A stretch of DNA of 15,703 bases, from the NCBI GenBank assembly GCA_023421245.1, contig JAEZTV010000032.1:1-15703 (forward strand), written 5' to 3'. The notes beneath the pieces were generated by a model. That model was not told where the DNA came from and searched no databases. It saw only the letters and a list, made by a program, of their open reading frames with translations. The position numbers and the translations under genes are program-made. Positions 1-7,875 of the stretch are shown here, in pieces; the first letter of the stretch is position 1, and every line of letters starts with the position of its first letter. This stretch comes from Bacillota bacterium. Lineage in GTDB: Bacteria > Bacillota > Clostridia > Oscillospirales > Ruminococcaceae.

Positions 1-125
1 CTTCGATAAACAGCTCCAAATTCACAATAGGCGTTCTAACAACTTGCCCATGAGGCCTCTTAACTGGCTTTCACCTCGACAATCTCTTTCTATCTTCTCT
101 GTCCAAGATGTTTGACAATCCTACA
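1..125 (+). mobile_element. Right-end remnant of an IS481-like insertion sequence (left window edge)
   Basis: This stretch matches the reverse complement of 15578-15703 with four mismatches (positions 64, 78, 83 and 119); similarity stops sharply after position 125. The outer tip read inwards into the element is TGTAGGATTGTCAAACATC, and a TGT tip is usual for IS481-family ends. It contains the 3' end of a transposase frame. The rest of the element lies outside the window. The family assignment is inferred from the tip and from the short protein tail only. Confidence 0.7.
2..115 (+). CDS. DDE-type transposase, C-terminal 37 codons only (IS481-like)
   Basis: Partial gene cut by the window edge; only its last 37 codons and a TGA stop are present. 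The tail reads RRSNNLPMRPLNWLSP in its middle, which resembles the region just after the catalytic Glu of rve-core transposases, where a basic stretch is followed by Asn/Pro/Arg and a W-x-S/T-P motif. No catalytic residue is visible. The same tail recurs inverted at 15588-15701 with a single Ser to Thr change. I read it as the end of an IS transposase; the exact family is uncertain. Confidence 0.55.
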   Translation, partial: FDKQLQIHNRRSNNLPMRPLNWLSPRQSLSIFSVQDV

Positions 126-156
126 CATAAAGAGTGCGCGTATTGCGCGTGTTTTC

Positions 157-185
157 TTCCCATTTTCGCTTCGGTATGATATAAT
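157..185 (+). promoter_or_regulatory. Candidate promoter of the sodium symporter gene
   Basis: A TATAAT box at 180-185 lies 17 bases after TTCCCA (157-162, 4 of 6 consensus bases). The surroundings are very AT-rich. It lies about 70 bases upstream of the start codon at 254. Confidence 0.4.
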
Positions 186-253
186 TATTATTTATATATC
201 GCATTTATAATAATCAGTGTCTTATGAAATTACTTGCTAAAAGGTGAGGAAAG

Positions 254-1627
254 ATGGAGAAAAACAACGAACTAAAAAAACGAGATGGTTTTACGTCACA
301 GCTGGGCATTGTTCTCGCTGCGGCAGGCAGTGCAATCGGTATTGGCAACGTATGGCGCTTTAGCTACGTGGTTGGCATAAACGGCGGCGGCGCATTTTTG
401 CTTGTGTATCTTATCTGCGTGGTGTTGGTGGGTCTGCCCTTAATTATGGCGGAGCTCTCACTTGGACGCAGCACCGGCAAGAGTGCTGTTACCGCATTTA
501 AACAGATTGCCCCGAAGTCGTTCTGGTGGATCGCGGGGGGATTGGGCGTACTCGCAGCCTTTTTAATCATGACCTATTACCCGCTTATTGCGGGATGGTC
601 GCTGGGCTATATGTTTGAGAGCATCTTTCACTGGCAGCCTATGATTGCCGACACCGCCGCATTTTTTGACGGCTATGTCAGCGGTACGGTTAAGCCTTTG
701 ATTATGCTTGCCATCGTGCTGATTATGACTGCCATTTCTTTGTTTGGCGGTGTTGCCCGAGGGATTGAAAAGAGCAACAAGGTGCTTATGCCCATGCTCA
801 TTGTCATTATTATTGTTTTAATTATTCGCGCGCTTACGCTGCCCGGATCGTTCGAGGGCGTAAAGTTTCTGTTTCTGCCGGACTTCTCCAAGGTTGGCGT
901 GAACACCTTTTTGGACGCGCTTGGGCACGGCTTTTACTCGCTGAGTGTTGGCATGGCTATCATGATTACCTACGGCAGCTATGTGCGCAAGCAGGACGAT
1001 CTGGTTTCCACAGCAGTTAACGTATGCGCGATCGATACCATTACCGCATTGATGGCGGGGCTTGCCATCTTTCCGGCGGTTTTTGCGCTCGGGCTTGAAC
1101 CTAATTCCGGCCCGGGGCTTGCGTTTATCACGCTGCCGAAGGCGTTTGCGACATTGCCCGGCGGCCAGATTTTCGCGGCACTGTTCTTTCTGCTGCTGAC
1201 CATTGCCGCGCTCGCTTCAATGATGAGCCTGTTGCAGGTGCTGGTGGCATTTTTTGAGGATGAGTTTAAGGTAAAACGAAAAGGACTTATGCTAACGCTG
1301 CTCATCATCCTGCTGTTTGTGTGCGGCATCCCCTCCATGCTCTCGTTCAGCGCCCTTTCTGATTTTACCATTATGGGGCTGACCTATTTTGATTTTGTGG
1401 ATCAGCTTTCGGCCAACGTAATTGTTCCGATTACCGGCCTGCTGACGGCGGTATTTGTCGGATTCCGCTACCTTAAGCCTTCGCATGAGGATATTAAACT
1501 CAACTGCAAACGCCCGAATGGTTTTTTAGTGCGCAGCTATCCGTTCCTTATCAAGTATTTTGTGCCGATCTCGGTTGCGTTTATCCTTTTAAATGCGACC
1601 GGCCTCTTTGGCAATCTGTTTAAATAA
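254..1627 (+). CDS. Sodium-dependent transporter, NSS/SNF family
   Basis: Predicted Na+-coupled symporter of the neurotransmitter:sodium symporter (SNF) family, which in bacteria usually imports amino acids across the cytoplasmic membrane. The 457-residue length fits bacterial members with 11-12 membrane segments. The unwound first helix is clear: AAAGSAIGIGNVWRF at residues 22-36, with Asn32 in the place of the sodium-binding Asn of LeuT, followed by the conserved NGGGAF at about 43-48. Hydrophobic segments continue to the C-terminus. The start is supported by AAGGTGAGG a few bases upstream. It stands alone: the next gene lies 440 bases away beyond a terminator. Substrate cannot be read from sequence; an amino acid is likely from the family. 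Call is secure at family level. Confidence 0.93.
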   Translation: MEKNNELKKRDGFTSQLGIVLAAAGSAIGIGNVWRFSYVVGINGGGAFLLVYLICVVLVGLPLIMAELSLGRSTGKSAVTAFKQIAPKSFWWIAGGLGVLAAFLIMTYYPLIAGWSLGYMFESIFHWQPMIADTAAFFDGYVSGTVKPLIMLAIVLIMTAISLFGGVARGIEKSNKVLMPMLIVIIIVLIIRALTLPGSFEGVKFLFLPDFSKVGVNTFLDALGHGFYSLSVGMAIMITYGSYVRKQDDLVSTAVNVCAIDTITALMAGLAIFPAVFALGLEPNSGPGLAFITLPKAFATLPGGQIFAALFFLLLTIAALASMMSLLQVLVAFFEDEFKVKRKGLMLTLLIILLFVCGIPSMLSFSALSDFTIMGLTYFDFVDQLSANVIVPITGLLTAVFVGFRYLKPSHEDIKLNCKRPNGFLVRSYPFLIKYFVPISVAFILLNATGLFGNLFK

Positions 1628-1648
1628 CTGAAAAATACTCCGCCCCAC

Positions 1649-1692
1649 AGGATGCCGACCGGTCGCCGATGCGATGGGGAGGCATCCTTTTT
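1649..1692 (+). terminator. Rho-independent terminator of the symporter gene
   Basis: AGGATGCC (1649-1656) pairs with GGCATCCT (1681-1688) over a 24-base loop and runs straight into TTTTT. It sits 20 bases after the symporter stop codon. Confidence 0.7.
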
Positions 1693-1804
1693 CGTGATGC
1701 TGCAAGGGTTAAGCCTTACCGTACCGGGCATGCAAAACGATATCGCATCCCGGGGGATACGGCCGCAAATCCGACAGCATTCACACAATAAAACGGGATA
1801 GCTG

Positions 1805-1834
1805 TTGCAAAGGGATAGCGGAAAATAGTATAAT
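1805..1834 (+). promoter_or_regulatory. Promoter of the phosphoglycerate mutase family gene
   Basis: TTGCAA (1805-1810) and TATAAT (1829-1834) with an 18-base spacer. Transcription would start near 1841 and leave an unusually long leader of about 230 bases. Confidence 0.6.
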
Positions 1835-1891
1835 GAATCATACTGTACTGCATGAAGACCATGGCTGTTTTTAAGCGGTAAGCTTTGCTTG

Positions 1892-1960
1892 CTGTTTGCC
1901 GCGACAGCGGCAGAAACAGTACCGCAACAGCTTTACGGGCGGCTCAGGCGGCTGTTGTGG
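1892..1960 (+). other. Structured 5' leader with two strong hairpins, class unknown
   Basis: Hairpin one pairs CTGTTTGCCGC (1892-1902) with GCGGCAGAAACAG (1907-1919), with a GACA loop and a two-base bulge. Hairpin two pairs CCGCAACAGC (1922-1931) with GCTGTTGTGG (1951-1960), ten pairs including one G-U. They lie in the roughly 230-base leader between the promoter at 1805 and the start at 2070. I do not recognise a known riboswitch or T-box core here. No gene is seen elsewhere in 1693-2069. Confidence 0.45.
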
Positions 1961-2069
1961 GGCGGTTAAAGTACAGAATCAGGTTCTACTCTCGGCGGGA
2001 AAGATACGAGGCTTTCCAAAAACAGTATTGTTAAGGCTTTGTGATGTATGCATGCAAGGCTGAAAGGGC

Positions 2070-3284
2070 ATGGTAAAAGAAATGAAATATCTCGTCTTGT
2101 TGTGCGACGGAATGTCTGATTATCCCGTAGAAGAATTGGCGGGGAAAACACCCATGGAGGTTGCAAACAAGCCCGCAATGGATCATCTTGCGGCACGTGC
2201 GGAGGTTGGTCTGTTAAAAACAGTTGCCGAGGGCCTTATGCCCGGCAGTGATGTTGCCAACCTTTCCGTCATGGGGTACGACCCGTTTGTGTGTTATGCG
2301 GGCAGATCGCCGCTTGAGGCCGCAAGCATTGGAATCGACCTTGCCGAGCAAGACGTTGCAACACGATGCAACCTTGTAACCCTCTCGGAGGAAGCAGAGT
2401 TTTCTCAAAAGACAATGGTCGATTACTGCGCAGACGATATATCAACCGAAGAAGCCGGCATCCTAATCAAGCATCTGCAAAACAAGCTGGGTGATGAGGA
2501 GTTTTCCTTCTATACCGGGGTGAGCTACCGTCACTGCCTAGTGTGGAAGAACGGGCCGGATGATGTCGGTGCTACAACTCCGCCGCACGATATTACGGCG
2601 CAAAAGATTACCGGTCACCTTCCGCACAACGAGCGATTTTTAGAGCTTACGAAAAAAAGCTATGAGCTTTTGCACGAGCACCCTCTTAATCTTGAGCGCA
2701 TTAAAAAGGGGCATCGGCCGGCAAACTGTATCTGGCTATGGGGCAGCGGCAGAAAGAAGCCGTTGGCGGACTTCGGGGCAAAATACGGCGTGAAAGGCTC
2801 GGTTATCTCGGCGGTGGATCTGATTAAAGGGATTGGGCGGCTTGCAAACCTTGAGGTGCTGGAGGTGGAGGGAGCCACCGGTTATCTCAATACCAATTTC
2901 AGCGGCAAGGCGCAGGCATGCATCGACGCATTCGCGCGCGGACAGGATTTTGTATACCTGCATGTCGAGGCACCGGATGAATGCGGACACCGCGCCGAGC
3001 TTAATAATAAGATACGCGCGATTGAGCAGATTGATCTGCTCGTTCTCACCCCGATACTTAACGCGCTGGCCCGGTATGACGACTACAAAATTATGATCTT
3101 GCCCGACCATGCCACACCCCTTGCATTGCGCACCCATGTCAGCGATCCGGTACCGTATTTGATCTATCACAAGCAGGGCGAGTTGCAAAGCGGTGTTACC
3201 AACTTCTGCGAGCAGGCCTGTGCCGCTACCGGCGTCTCGTTTGACACAGGGCACGCCCAGATGGGGCGTTTCCTTAAAAAATAG
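2070..3284 (+). CDS. apgM: Cofactor-independent phosphoglycerate mutase, archaeal type (ApgM family; possibly a homoserine kinase)
   Basis: Alkaline-phosphatase superfamily enzyme of the ~400-residue archaeal-type iPGM family, which interconverts 3- and 2-phosphoglycerate; a bacterial subgroup has been proposed to act as homoserine kinase. Seen directly: LLCDGMSD with metal-binding Asp13, GSDVANLSVMGYDP with the candidate nucleophile Ser60, EAPDECGH (Asp303, His307), and LPDHATP with Asp346/His347 followed by His356. All metal-site motifs are intact and the length is normal. The start is ambiguous: ATG 2070 has only AAGG upstream, while ATG 2082 gives the usual family N-terminus (MKYLVLLCDGM) with GAAAGGG 13 bases before it. 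Single gene behind its own promoter and long leader. No threonine-pathway gene adjoins it, so context does not decide between the two activities. Confidence 0.88.
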   Translation: MVKEMKYLVLLCDGMSDYPVEELAGKTPMEVANKPAMDHLAARAEVGLLKTVAEGLMPGSDVANLSVMGYDPFVCYAGRSPLEAASIGIDLAEQDVATRCNLVTLSEEAEFSQKTMVDYCADDISTEEAGILIKHLQNKLGDEEFSFYTGVSYRHCLVWKNGPDDVGATTPPHDITAQKITGHLPHNERFLELTKKSYELLHEHPLNLERIKKGHRPANCIWLWGSGRKKPLADFGAKYGVKGSVISAVDLIKGIGRLANLEVLEVEGATGYLNTNFSGKAQACIDAFARGQDFVYLHVEAPDECGHRAELNNKIRAIEQIDLLVLTPILNALARYDDYKIMILPDHATPLALRTHVSDPVPYLIYHKQGELQSGVTNFCEQACAATGVSFDTGHAQMGRFLKK

Positions 3285-3398
3285 CAGTTTTATACTGTTT
3301 TCAGTTTACAAACCCGCCGCTTTGCGGCAGGGCGGCGTAGCCGTAGGAAAAAGCCAGTTCATATTGTTGCGAAAATCATAAAAGGGGAAGGGAATATA

Positions 3399-4841
3399 TT
3401 GAATAACGTACTAAGTGGTTATGAGCCGCAGCCTGTATTTGACTATTTTCAAGCGATCTCGGCAATCCCGCGCGGATCGGGGAATGAAACAGAAATCTCT
3501 GCGTATCTCGTCGCCTTTGCCAAAGAGCATGGACTTTGGGTGCATCAAGATGAGATCGGCAATGTACTGATAAAAAAGCCCGCCGCCTGCGGATGCAAAA
3601 ACCAGCCTGCGGTGGCATTTCAGGGGCATGTGGATATGGTGTGTGAAAAGAATGCCGATTCGCCGCACGATTTTTTGCACGACCCCATCTCGCTGATTGC
3701 TAAGGATGGCTGGGTACGTGCCCGCGGCACCACACTGGGTGCAGACAACGGCATTGCGGTTGCGATGATGATGGCGCTGCTGACCGATAAGCAGCTGCGG
3801 CACCCTGCGTTGGAGTGTATCTTCACCGTGAGCGAGGAGATTGGGCTGGAGGGTGCTACCGCCTTTGACGGCAGCCTGCTCGACGCTAAGTATATGATTA
3901 ACCTTGATTCCGAGGCGGAGGGCGTTGCCACCGTTAGCTGCTGCGGCGGTGTGCGCGCTTATCTCAGTGCCCCGCTTGCGTATGAAGCGGGGAAGGGCAC
4001 TGCCGTCGAGCTGTTTGTACACGGTCTTGCGGGCGGCCACTCGGGGGTTGACATTTCAAAGAACCGTGCGAATGCGCTCAAGATTATGGCCGGCCTTCTG
4101 CACTTCTTGCGCGATGAGTTCTCGTTTGCGCTTGCAAGCATGGAAGGCGGAAACAAAGATAACGCCATTCCCCGTGAATGCAAGGCGGTGATTGTTACCG
4201 AGACACCAGCCGATACCATCACCGCGTGGGTCAAACAGTACATGGCCGCGCTACCGGAACTTAGCGGCGACGATAACGGGCTTGATATTACGGTTTCGGC
4301 GGCGATTTCGGCGGAGAAGGCCCTGTCTGGCAACCTTACCGATAATATATTGACGTTTATCCATGAAGCGCCGAACGGCGTGTTGTCACGCTTTGCACAT
4401 GATGAAAGCCTGGTGGAGACCTCCTGCAACCTTGCGTCAATATCGACAGATGTCGATGAATGGCGCGCCGTTGTGTCAATTCGCAGTGCGGCAAAGCACA
4501 ATCGCGACCGGGTGATGATGCCCTTGCGCGCCCTTGCGCAAAAAAACGGCCTTACCCTGCAAGCCACGGGAGAATACCCCGGCTGGGATTACGAGCCCGA
4601 ATCTTATCTGCGCGAGGTTATGGGCGGCTGTTACCGCGCGTTGTACGGTAAGGAGCTAAAGTACGAGGCGATCCACGCAGGGCTTGAGTGCGGCATCTTT
4701 AAGTCGAAATGCCCACAGCTTGATATTATTGCCATCGGGCCGAACATCGCTGATTGCCATACCCCCGCAGAACGGCTCGACCTTGTATCCTGCCAAAAGG
4801 TGTGGGAGCTGGTGGTTAAGGTGCTCGATGCCTTATGCTGA
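3399..4841 (+). CDS. pepD: Aminoacyl-histidine dipeptidase (peptidase D, M20 family)
   Basis: Cytosolic zinc dipeptidase that cleaves Xaa-His and other dipeptides. The M20 metal-site motifs are all visible: QGHVDMV (His77, Asp79), LGADNG (Asp116), SEEIGLEGA (catalytic Glu146, metal Glu147), LDSEAEG (Asp170) and CHTPAERL (His454). The lid-domain GGHSGVDI motif (His214) follows. The 480-residue length is typical for PepD. The start is TTG at 3399; GGGGAAGGG (3384-3392) sits six bases upstream, and the resulting N-terminus with PVFDYFQAISAIPRGSGNE matches the family, whereas no ATG lies near. It follows the mutase gene by 114 bases and may share transcription with it. Confident call. Confidence 0.95.
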   Translation: MNNVLSGYEPQPVFDYFQAISAIPRGSGNETEISAYLVAFAKEHGLWVHQDEIGNVLIKKPAACGCKNQPAVAFQGHVDMVCEKNADSPHDFLHDPISLIAKDGWVRARGTTLGADNGIAVAMMMALLTDKQLRHPALECIFTVSEEIGLEGATAFDGSLLDAKYMINLDSEAEGVATVSCCGGVRAYLSAPLAYEAGKGTAVELFVHGLAGGHSGVDISKNRANALKIMAGLLHFLRDEFSFALASMEGGNKDNAIPRECKAVIVTETPADTITAWVKQYMAALPELSGDDNGLDITVSAAISAEKALSGNLTDNILTFIHEAPNGVLSRFAHDESLVETSCNLASISTDVDEWRAVVSIRSAAKHNRDRVMMPLRALAQKNGLTLQATGEYPGWDYEPESYLREVMGGCYRALYGKELKYEAIHAGLECGIFKSKCPQLDIIAIGPNIADCHTPAERLDLVSCQKVWELVVKVLDALC

Positions 4842-4938
4842 TGCTTTCTTAACAAATTAGCCCTTTATCATAGAGCATTACAATGCTACTATGGAAGTAT
4901 AACGGCTTTGTTGTCCGCGTAAGTCCTTGCGATGCTGG

Positions 4939-4996
4939 AACGGTGCAGTTGGTGTTTGGTAGCAGGTGTGCCGCTGGTCACCGGTGCACCGTTTTT
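4939..4996 (+). terminator. Possible terminator after pepD
   Basis: AACGGTGCA (4939-4947) pairs perfectly with TGCACCGTT (4985-4993), followed by TTT to 4996. The loop is long (37 bases), so efficiency is uncertain. Confidence 0.4.
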
Positions 4997-5014
4997 GTTA
5001 CCGTGCTAGTTTAA

Positions 5015-5057
5015 CCTGCCGGAGGATTGTCTTCGGCAGGAATTTTCCGTCCTGCCG
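5015..5057 (+). other. Mutually exclusive hairpins upstream of the flippase gene
   Basis: CGGCAGGA at 5034-5041 can pair either with CCTGCCG at 5015-5021 or with TCCTGCCG at 5050-5057, so only one stem can form at a time. The segment lies 75-117 bases before the flippase start. Whether it is transcribed as a leader is unknown because I found no convincing promoter nearby. Confidence 0.35.
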
Positions 5058-5131
5058 GGGACAGCTTTATCCTGTTCTTGCATAGCATGGCAAAAGTGTA
5101 AGTATATAGAAAGCACCTGTGGGGGTTTGGA

Positions 5132-6532
5132 ATGAATCAGTACAAAAAGCTTGTATTGAATACGTTAATCTTTGGCATTGGAACGTTCAGCTCCAAGGTT
5201 CTTGTATTTTTGCTCATGCCCATCTACACAAGAATCCTTACCCCTGCCGACTACAGCGTGGTGGAGCTTGTGACGGGTACCGCGAACTTTATGATTCCCA
5301 TTGTGGCGGTGTGTATTGGCGAGGGTGTTATCCGCTTTGGGCTGGATAGCACGGTGCGCAAGGATGATGTGTTCACCTCAGGCATCCTTACGGTGCTCAT
5401 CGGCTTTGCGGTGTTTGCGGTGCTTTACCCGTTGCTTGCAAAGATTCCGTTTATTACCGGTTACACCCCGCTTGTGTATCTCTATGTGCTCGCCTCCTCT
5501 TTAAGGGGGATTTGTGCGCAGTTTGTGCGTGCAAAGGGCTATGTTCGGCTGTATGCGTTTGACGGCGTATTAACTACAGTTATGCTGCTTACGTTTAACA
5601 TTCTGGGTCTTGTGGTATTTCAGCTTGGCATCACCGGCTTTGTGCTTGCAACTATTCTTTCCGACCTGCTTTCCGCGCTGTTTTTAACATGGATTGCGGG
5701 GCTGTGGCGCTTTTTTAAAGGGTTTCGCGTAAACCGGCAGGTGTGGCGGAAGATGCTTGTGTATTCCATTCCGCTTATCCCCAACACCTTGTTCTTTTGG
5801 GTAACAAACCTTTCTGACCGCTATATTGTCACGGCGCTTATTAACGCCGAGACAAACGGCCTTTACTCCATTGCGTACAAGATACCCACCATCATCACCG
5901 CGGTATCAAGCATCTTTATGCAGGCCTGGCAACTTTCTGCCTTTACGCAGGAGGATACGCGCGTGAAAGCGCGATTTTATTCTACGGTGTTTGACGGCTA
6001 CCAATCAGTGTTGTTTGCCATCGGTACAGGAACCATTTTGATGATTAAGCCGCTTACCCGCCTGCTGCTCGATTCCAAATATTACGACTCATGGGTCTAT
6101 GTGCCCTTCTTAATTATGTCGGTGGTGTTCTCCTGCTTTGCGTCCTTTTTCTCAAGCATCTACATGTCTGAGAAACGCAATACAATGACGATGCTTACCA
6201 CCTTGACCGGTGCTGTGATAAACATTGTCCTTAACTTTGCGCTCATTCCAATCTGGGGCGCAAACGGTGCGGCGTTCGCTACGTTTATCAGCTATTTTGC
6301 GGTATTTCTATTTCGTGCAATACATTCCCGCCGCTACATTGCAGTTCATGTAGCGTGGGGCAGACTTGCACTTAATCTGGCCCTGCTCTTGGGGCAGGCG
6401 ATTGCCGCTCTGCTTGAGCCAAAGCATTCTATCGCTATACAGATTGTGCTTGCGTGTGTACTGGTACTACTCAACGCAAAGACCTTGTTTTCCTCACTGC
6501 TGCGTATCTTTCAGCGGCGCAAGGCGCAGTAA
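5132..6532 (+). CDS. Oligosaccharide flippase family protein (MOP/MATE superfamily)
   Basis: Polytopic membrane protein of 466 residues resembling polysaccharide biosynthesis/export flippases (Wzx-, MurJ- or SpoVB-like), which move lipid-linked sugars across the cytoplasmic membrane. The N-terminus has the typical MNQYKKLVLNTLIFGIGTFSSK start, then PIYTRILTPADYSVVEL, a hallmark of this group. About 12-14 hydrophobic segments run to a basic tail (FQRRKAQ). The start ATG has GGGGG upstream. Only 29 bases separate it from the ACT-domain gene, suggesting one transcript. No glycosyltransferase or sugar-nucleotide gene adjoins it, so the cargo is unknown. A spore-coat or cortex role is possible but unsupported here. 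Confidence 0.85.
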   Translation: MNQYKKLVLNTLIFGIGTFSSKVLVFLLMPIYTRILTPADYSVVELVTGTANFMIPIVAVCIGEGVIRFGLDSTVRKDDVFTSGILTVLIGFAVFAVLYPLLAKIPFITGYTPLVYLYVLASSLRGICAQFVRAKGYVRLYAFDGVLTTVMLLTFNILGLVVFQLGITGFVLATILSDLLSALFLTWIAGLWRFFKGFRVNRQVWRKMLVYSIPLIPNTLFFWVTNLSDRYIVTALINAETNGLYSIAYKIPTIITAVSSIFMQAWQLSAFTQEDTRVKARFYSTVFDGYQSVLFAIGTGTILMIKPLTRLLLDSKYYDSWVYVPFLIMSVVFSCFASFFSSIYMSEKRNTMTMLTTLTGAVINIVLNFALIPIWGANGAAFATFISYFAVFLFRAIHSRRYIAVHVAWGRLALNLALLLGQAIAALLEPKHSIAIQIVLACVLVLLNAKTLFSSLLRIFQRRKAQ

Positions 6533-6561
6533 TTGATTGAGTCAGAGAAAGGGGTAGTTTT

Positions 6562-6930
6562 ATGCAGCTTAAGGCTCTGGAACATCGTTATGCGGTGTGT
6601 AAACTCAGTAACCTTTCACAGGTAAGTCTGGATGATTCTTTTTTTGTACTCGCAAAGACCGACGACGAATTGTCACTGATCTGCCACACGGACTATATCC
6701 CCGACGGGTGCGAGGCGGCGGAGGACGGCTTTTGCGGCTTCCGTATAGCCGGTGCGCTTGATTTTTCACTGGTGGGGATTCTTGCACAGCTGACCGAGGT
6801 GCTCGCACAAGCCGGTATTAGCATTATGGCCTTCTCAACCTATGATACCGATTACATCCTTGTACGGGAATCCCAGTACCGAAAAGCCGTCGAGGTACTC
6901 ACCGCCGCCGGCCACCAGTGGCTGGAATAG
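6562..6930 (+). CDS. ACT domain-containing protein (CASTOR/ACT_7-like)
   Basis: Small 122-residue protein. Residues about 57-116 form an ACT-like unit (FRIAGALDFSLVGILAQLTE, then AQAGISIMAFSTYDTDYILV), matching the ACT_7 type found in CASTOR-like and YkfA/aspartate-kinase-related regulatory proteins; the first half may be a second, degenerate ACT fold. Such domains bind small ligands, mostly amino acids. No catalytic domain is attached, so a ligand-sensing or regulatory role is inferred; the ligand is unknown. GAAAGGGG lies upstream of the ATG at good distance. It follows the flippase by 29 bases, so they are probably co-transcribed. Confidence 0.85.
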   Translation: MQLKALEHRYAVCKLSNLSQVSLDDSFFVLAKTDDELSLICHTDYIPDGCEAAEDGFCGFRIAGALDFSLVGILAQLTEVLAQAGISIMAFSTYDTDYILVRESQYRKAVEVLTAAGHQWLE

Positions 6931-7419
6931 CCGTCCTTTATTACGGTAATGTCTGTTGAACAAACCGATTTTCGGCTTGTTCTCGCGGCGCAGCCGTGAG
7001 TCAGCTTGAAAACTTCGCGTTTCCAAGCTATGCGGCCATTACTTTTTCTTGTGGAACCGGTGTTTTCAGAAAAAAACAGCTTGCGCTAGCATCCCATACA
7101 AGGTGCTTTTTTACGCCGGGAAATAAGGGGAGATGCAGATGTGAGCATTTTGGGTTTTGCAAAAATGAGTACAACCTGTAAAACCAAACAGCATGCGGCG
7201 GATTTTAGTGAAATCACAAATAGGAGCTGCTCAAACAAAGGCATTTCATACGTTGCGTATGGACTTTGAATGTGATAGTATAAGACTAGGAATAGTGGCG
7301 GTAATCTGCCACAATTTTACCTACCCCTTTGCCCTGCGCGGCAAAGGCATTACTGTATCAATTTGGTTTTGTGTAACGACAGCGGCACAAAACCGCTTAA
7401 GAAAGGGCGTGCATGTAAA
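6931..7419 (+). other. 490-base intergenic region with several hairpins, no convincing gene
   Basis: Open frames here are short and lack ribosome sites or recognisable domains. Inverted repeats are seen at 6958-6982 (GAACAA-CCGA / TCGG-TTGTTC), 7003-7029 (AGCTTG / CAAGCT with AAAC/GTTT inside), 7326-7347 (CCTTTGCC / GGCAAAGG) and 7365-7394 (GGTTTTGTG / CACAAAACC). The first two may end the flippase-ACT transcript; the last two lie in the probable leader of the desulfoferrodoxin gene. A TATAAG at 7279-7284 is a possible -10 box but has no good -35. Confidence 0.4.
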
Positions 7420-7806
7420 ATGAGAACAGAACCCAGATTCTTTCGTTGCAGCAAATGTGGTAATTTTGTAGGACTGATTTTTGCGGGTGGCGGCACCATG
7501 ACGTGCTGTGACCAGGAGATGGCGGAGCTCACAGCGAACACCGTGGACGCATCGGCAGAAAAGCATGTTCCGGCCTTTGAACAGGACGGCGCAAAGGTAA
7601 CCGTACAGATTGGCAGTGTAGAGCATCCGATGCTCGAAGAACATCACATCGAGTGGATCTATCTTAACACCACTCATGGCGGTCAGAGAAAGAATCTGAC
7701 CATCGGCAAGGCGCCGGTCGCGGAGTTTATGCTCGCCGACGGCGAAGAGCTGATTTCGGTATACGAATACTGCAACCTGCACGGCTTGTGGGCCGCAAAG
7801 GTATAA
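7420..7806 (+). CDS. dfx: Desulfoferrodoxin (2Fe superoxide reductase)
   Basis: Cytosolic superoxide reductase that reduces superoxide to hydrogen peroxide, a defence of strict anaerobes. The N-terminal desulforedoxin domain keeps all four rubredoxin-like iron ligands (Cys10, Cys13, Cys29, Cys30), so this is a 2Fe-type rather than a neelaredoxin. The C-terminal catalytic domain has the Fe(His)4Cys ligands His49, His69, His75, Cys118 and His121, and the catalytic EKHVP motif (Glu47, Lys48). Length 128 residues is normal. The frame is open from 7363, but the start at 7420 places MRTEPRFFRCSKCG at the family position; GAAAGGG is at 7401-7407. It is monocistronic and ends at a strong terminator facing vanZ. 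Confidence 0.96.
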   Translation: MRTEPRFFRCSKCGNFVGLIFAGGGTMTCCDQEMAELTANTVDASAEKHVPAFEQDGAKVTVQIGSVEHPMLEEHHIEWIYLNTTHGGQRKNLTIGKAPVAEFMLADGEELISVYEYCNLHGLWAAKV

Positions 7807-7834
7807 AACCCTGCATTAATCTGAATAAAGCTGC

Positions 7835-7875
7835 GACTGCCGCCTGCTATAAAACAGGCGGCAGTCATAATTTTT
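7835..7875 (+). terminator. Strong terminator between dfx and the convergent metA-vanZ unit
   Basis: GACTGCCGCCTG (7835-7846) and CAGGCGGCAGTC (7855-7866) form a perfect 12-base-pair stem with an eight-base loop, followed by ATAATTTTT. The T-run overlaps the vanZ stop codon on the other strand. The stem may also act on minus-strand transcripts, though its T-run there is weak. Confidence 0.85.

Noticed and set aside
2736..3254. 172-codon minus-strand frame inside the ApgM-type gene
   Set aside because: Shadow of a strongly conserved coding frame; the same applies to the long antisense frames inside pepD and the symporter gene.
7193..7423. 76-codon frame upstream of dfx
   Set aside because: No recognisable domain or ribosome site; it overlaps the leader hairpins and the dfx start region.
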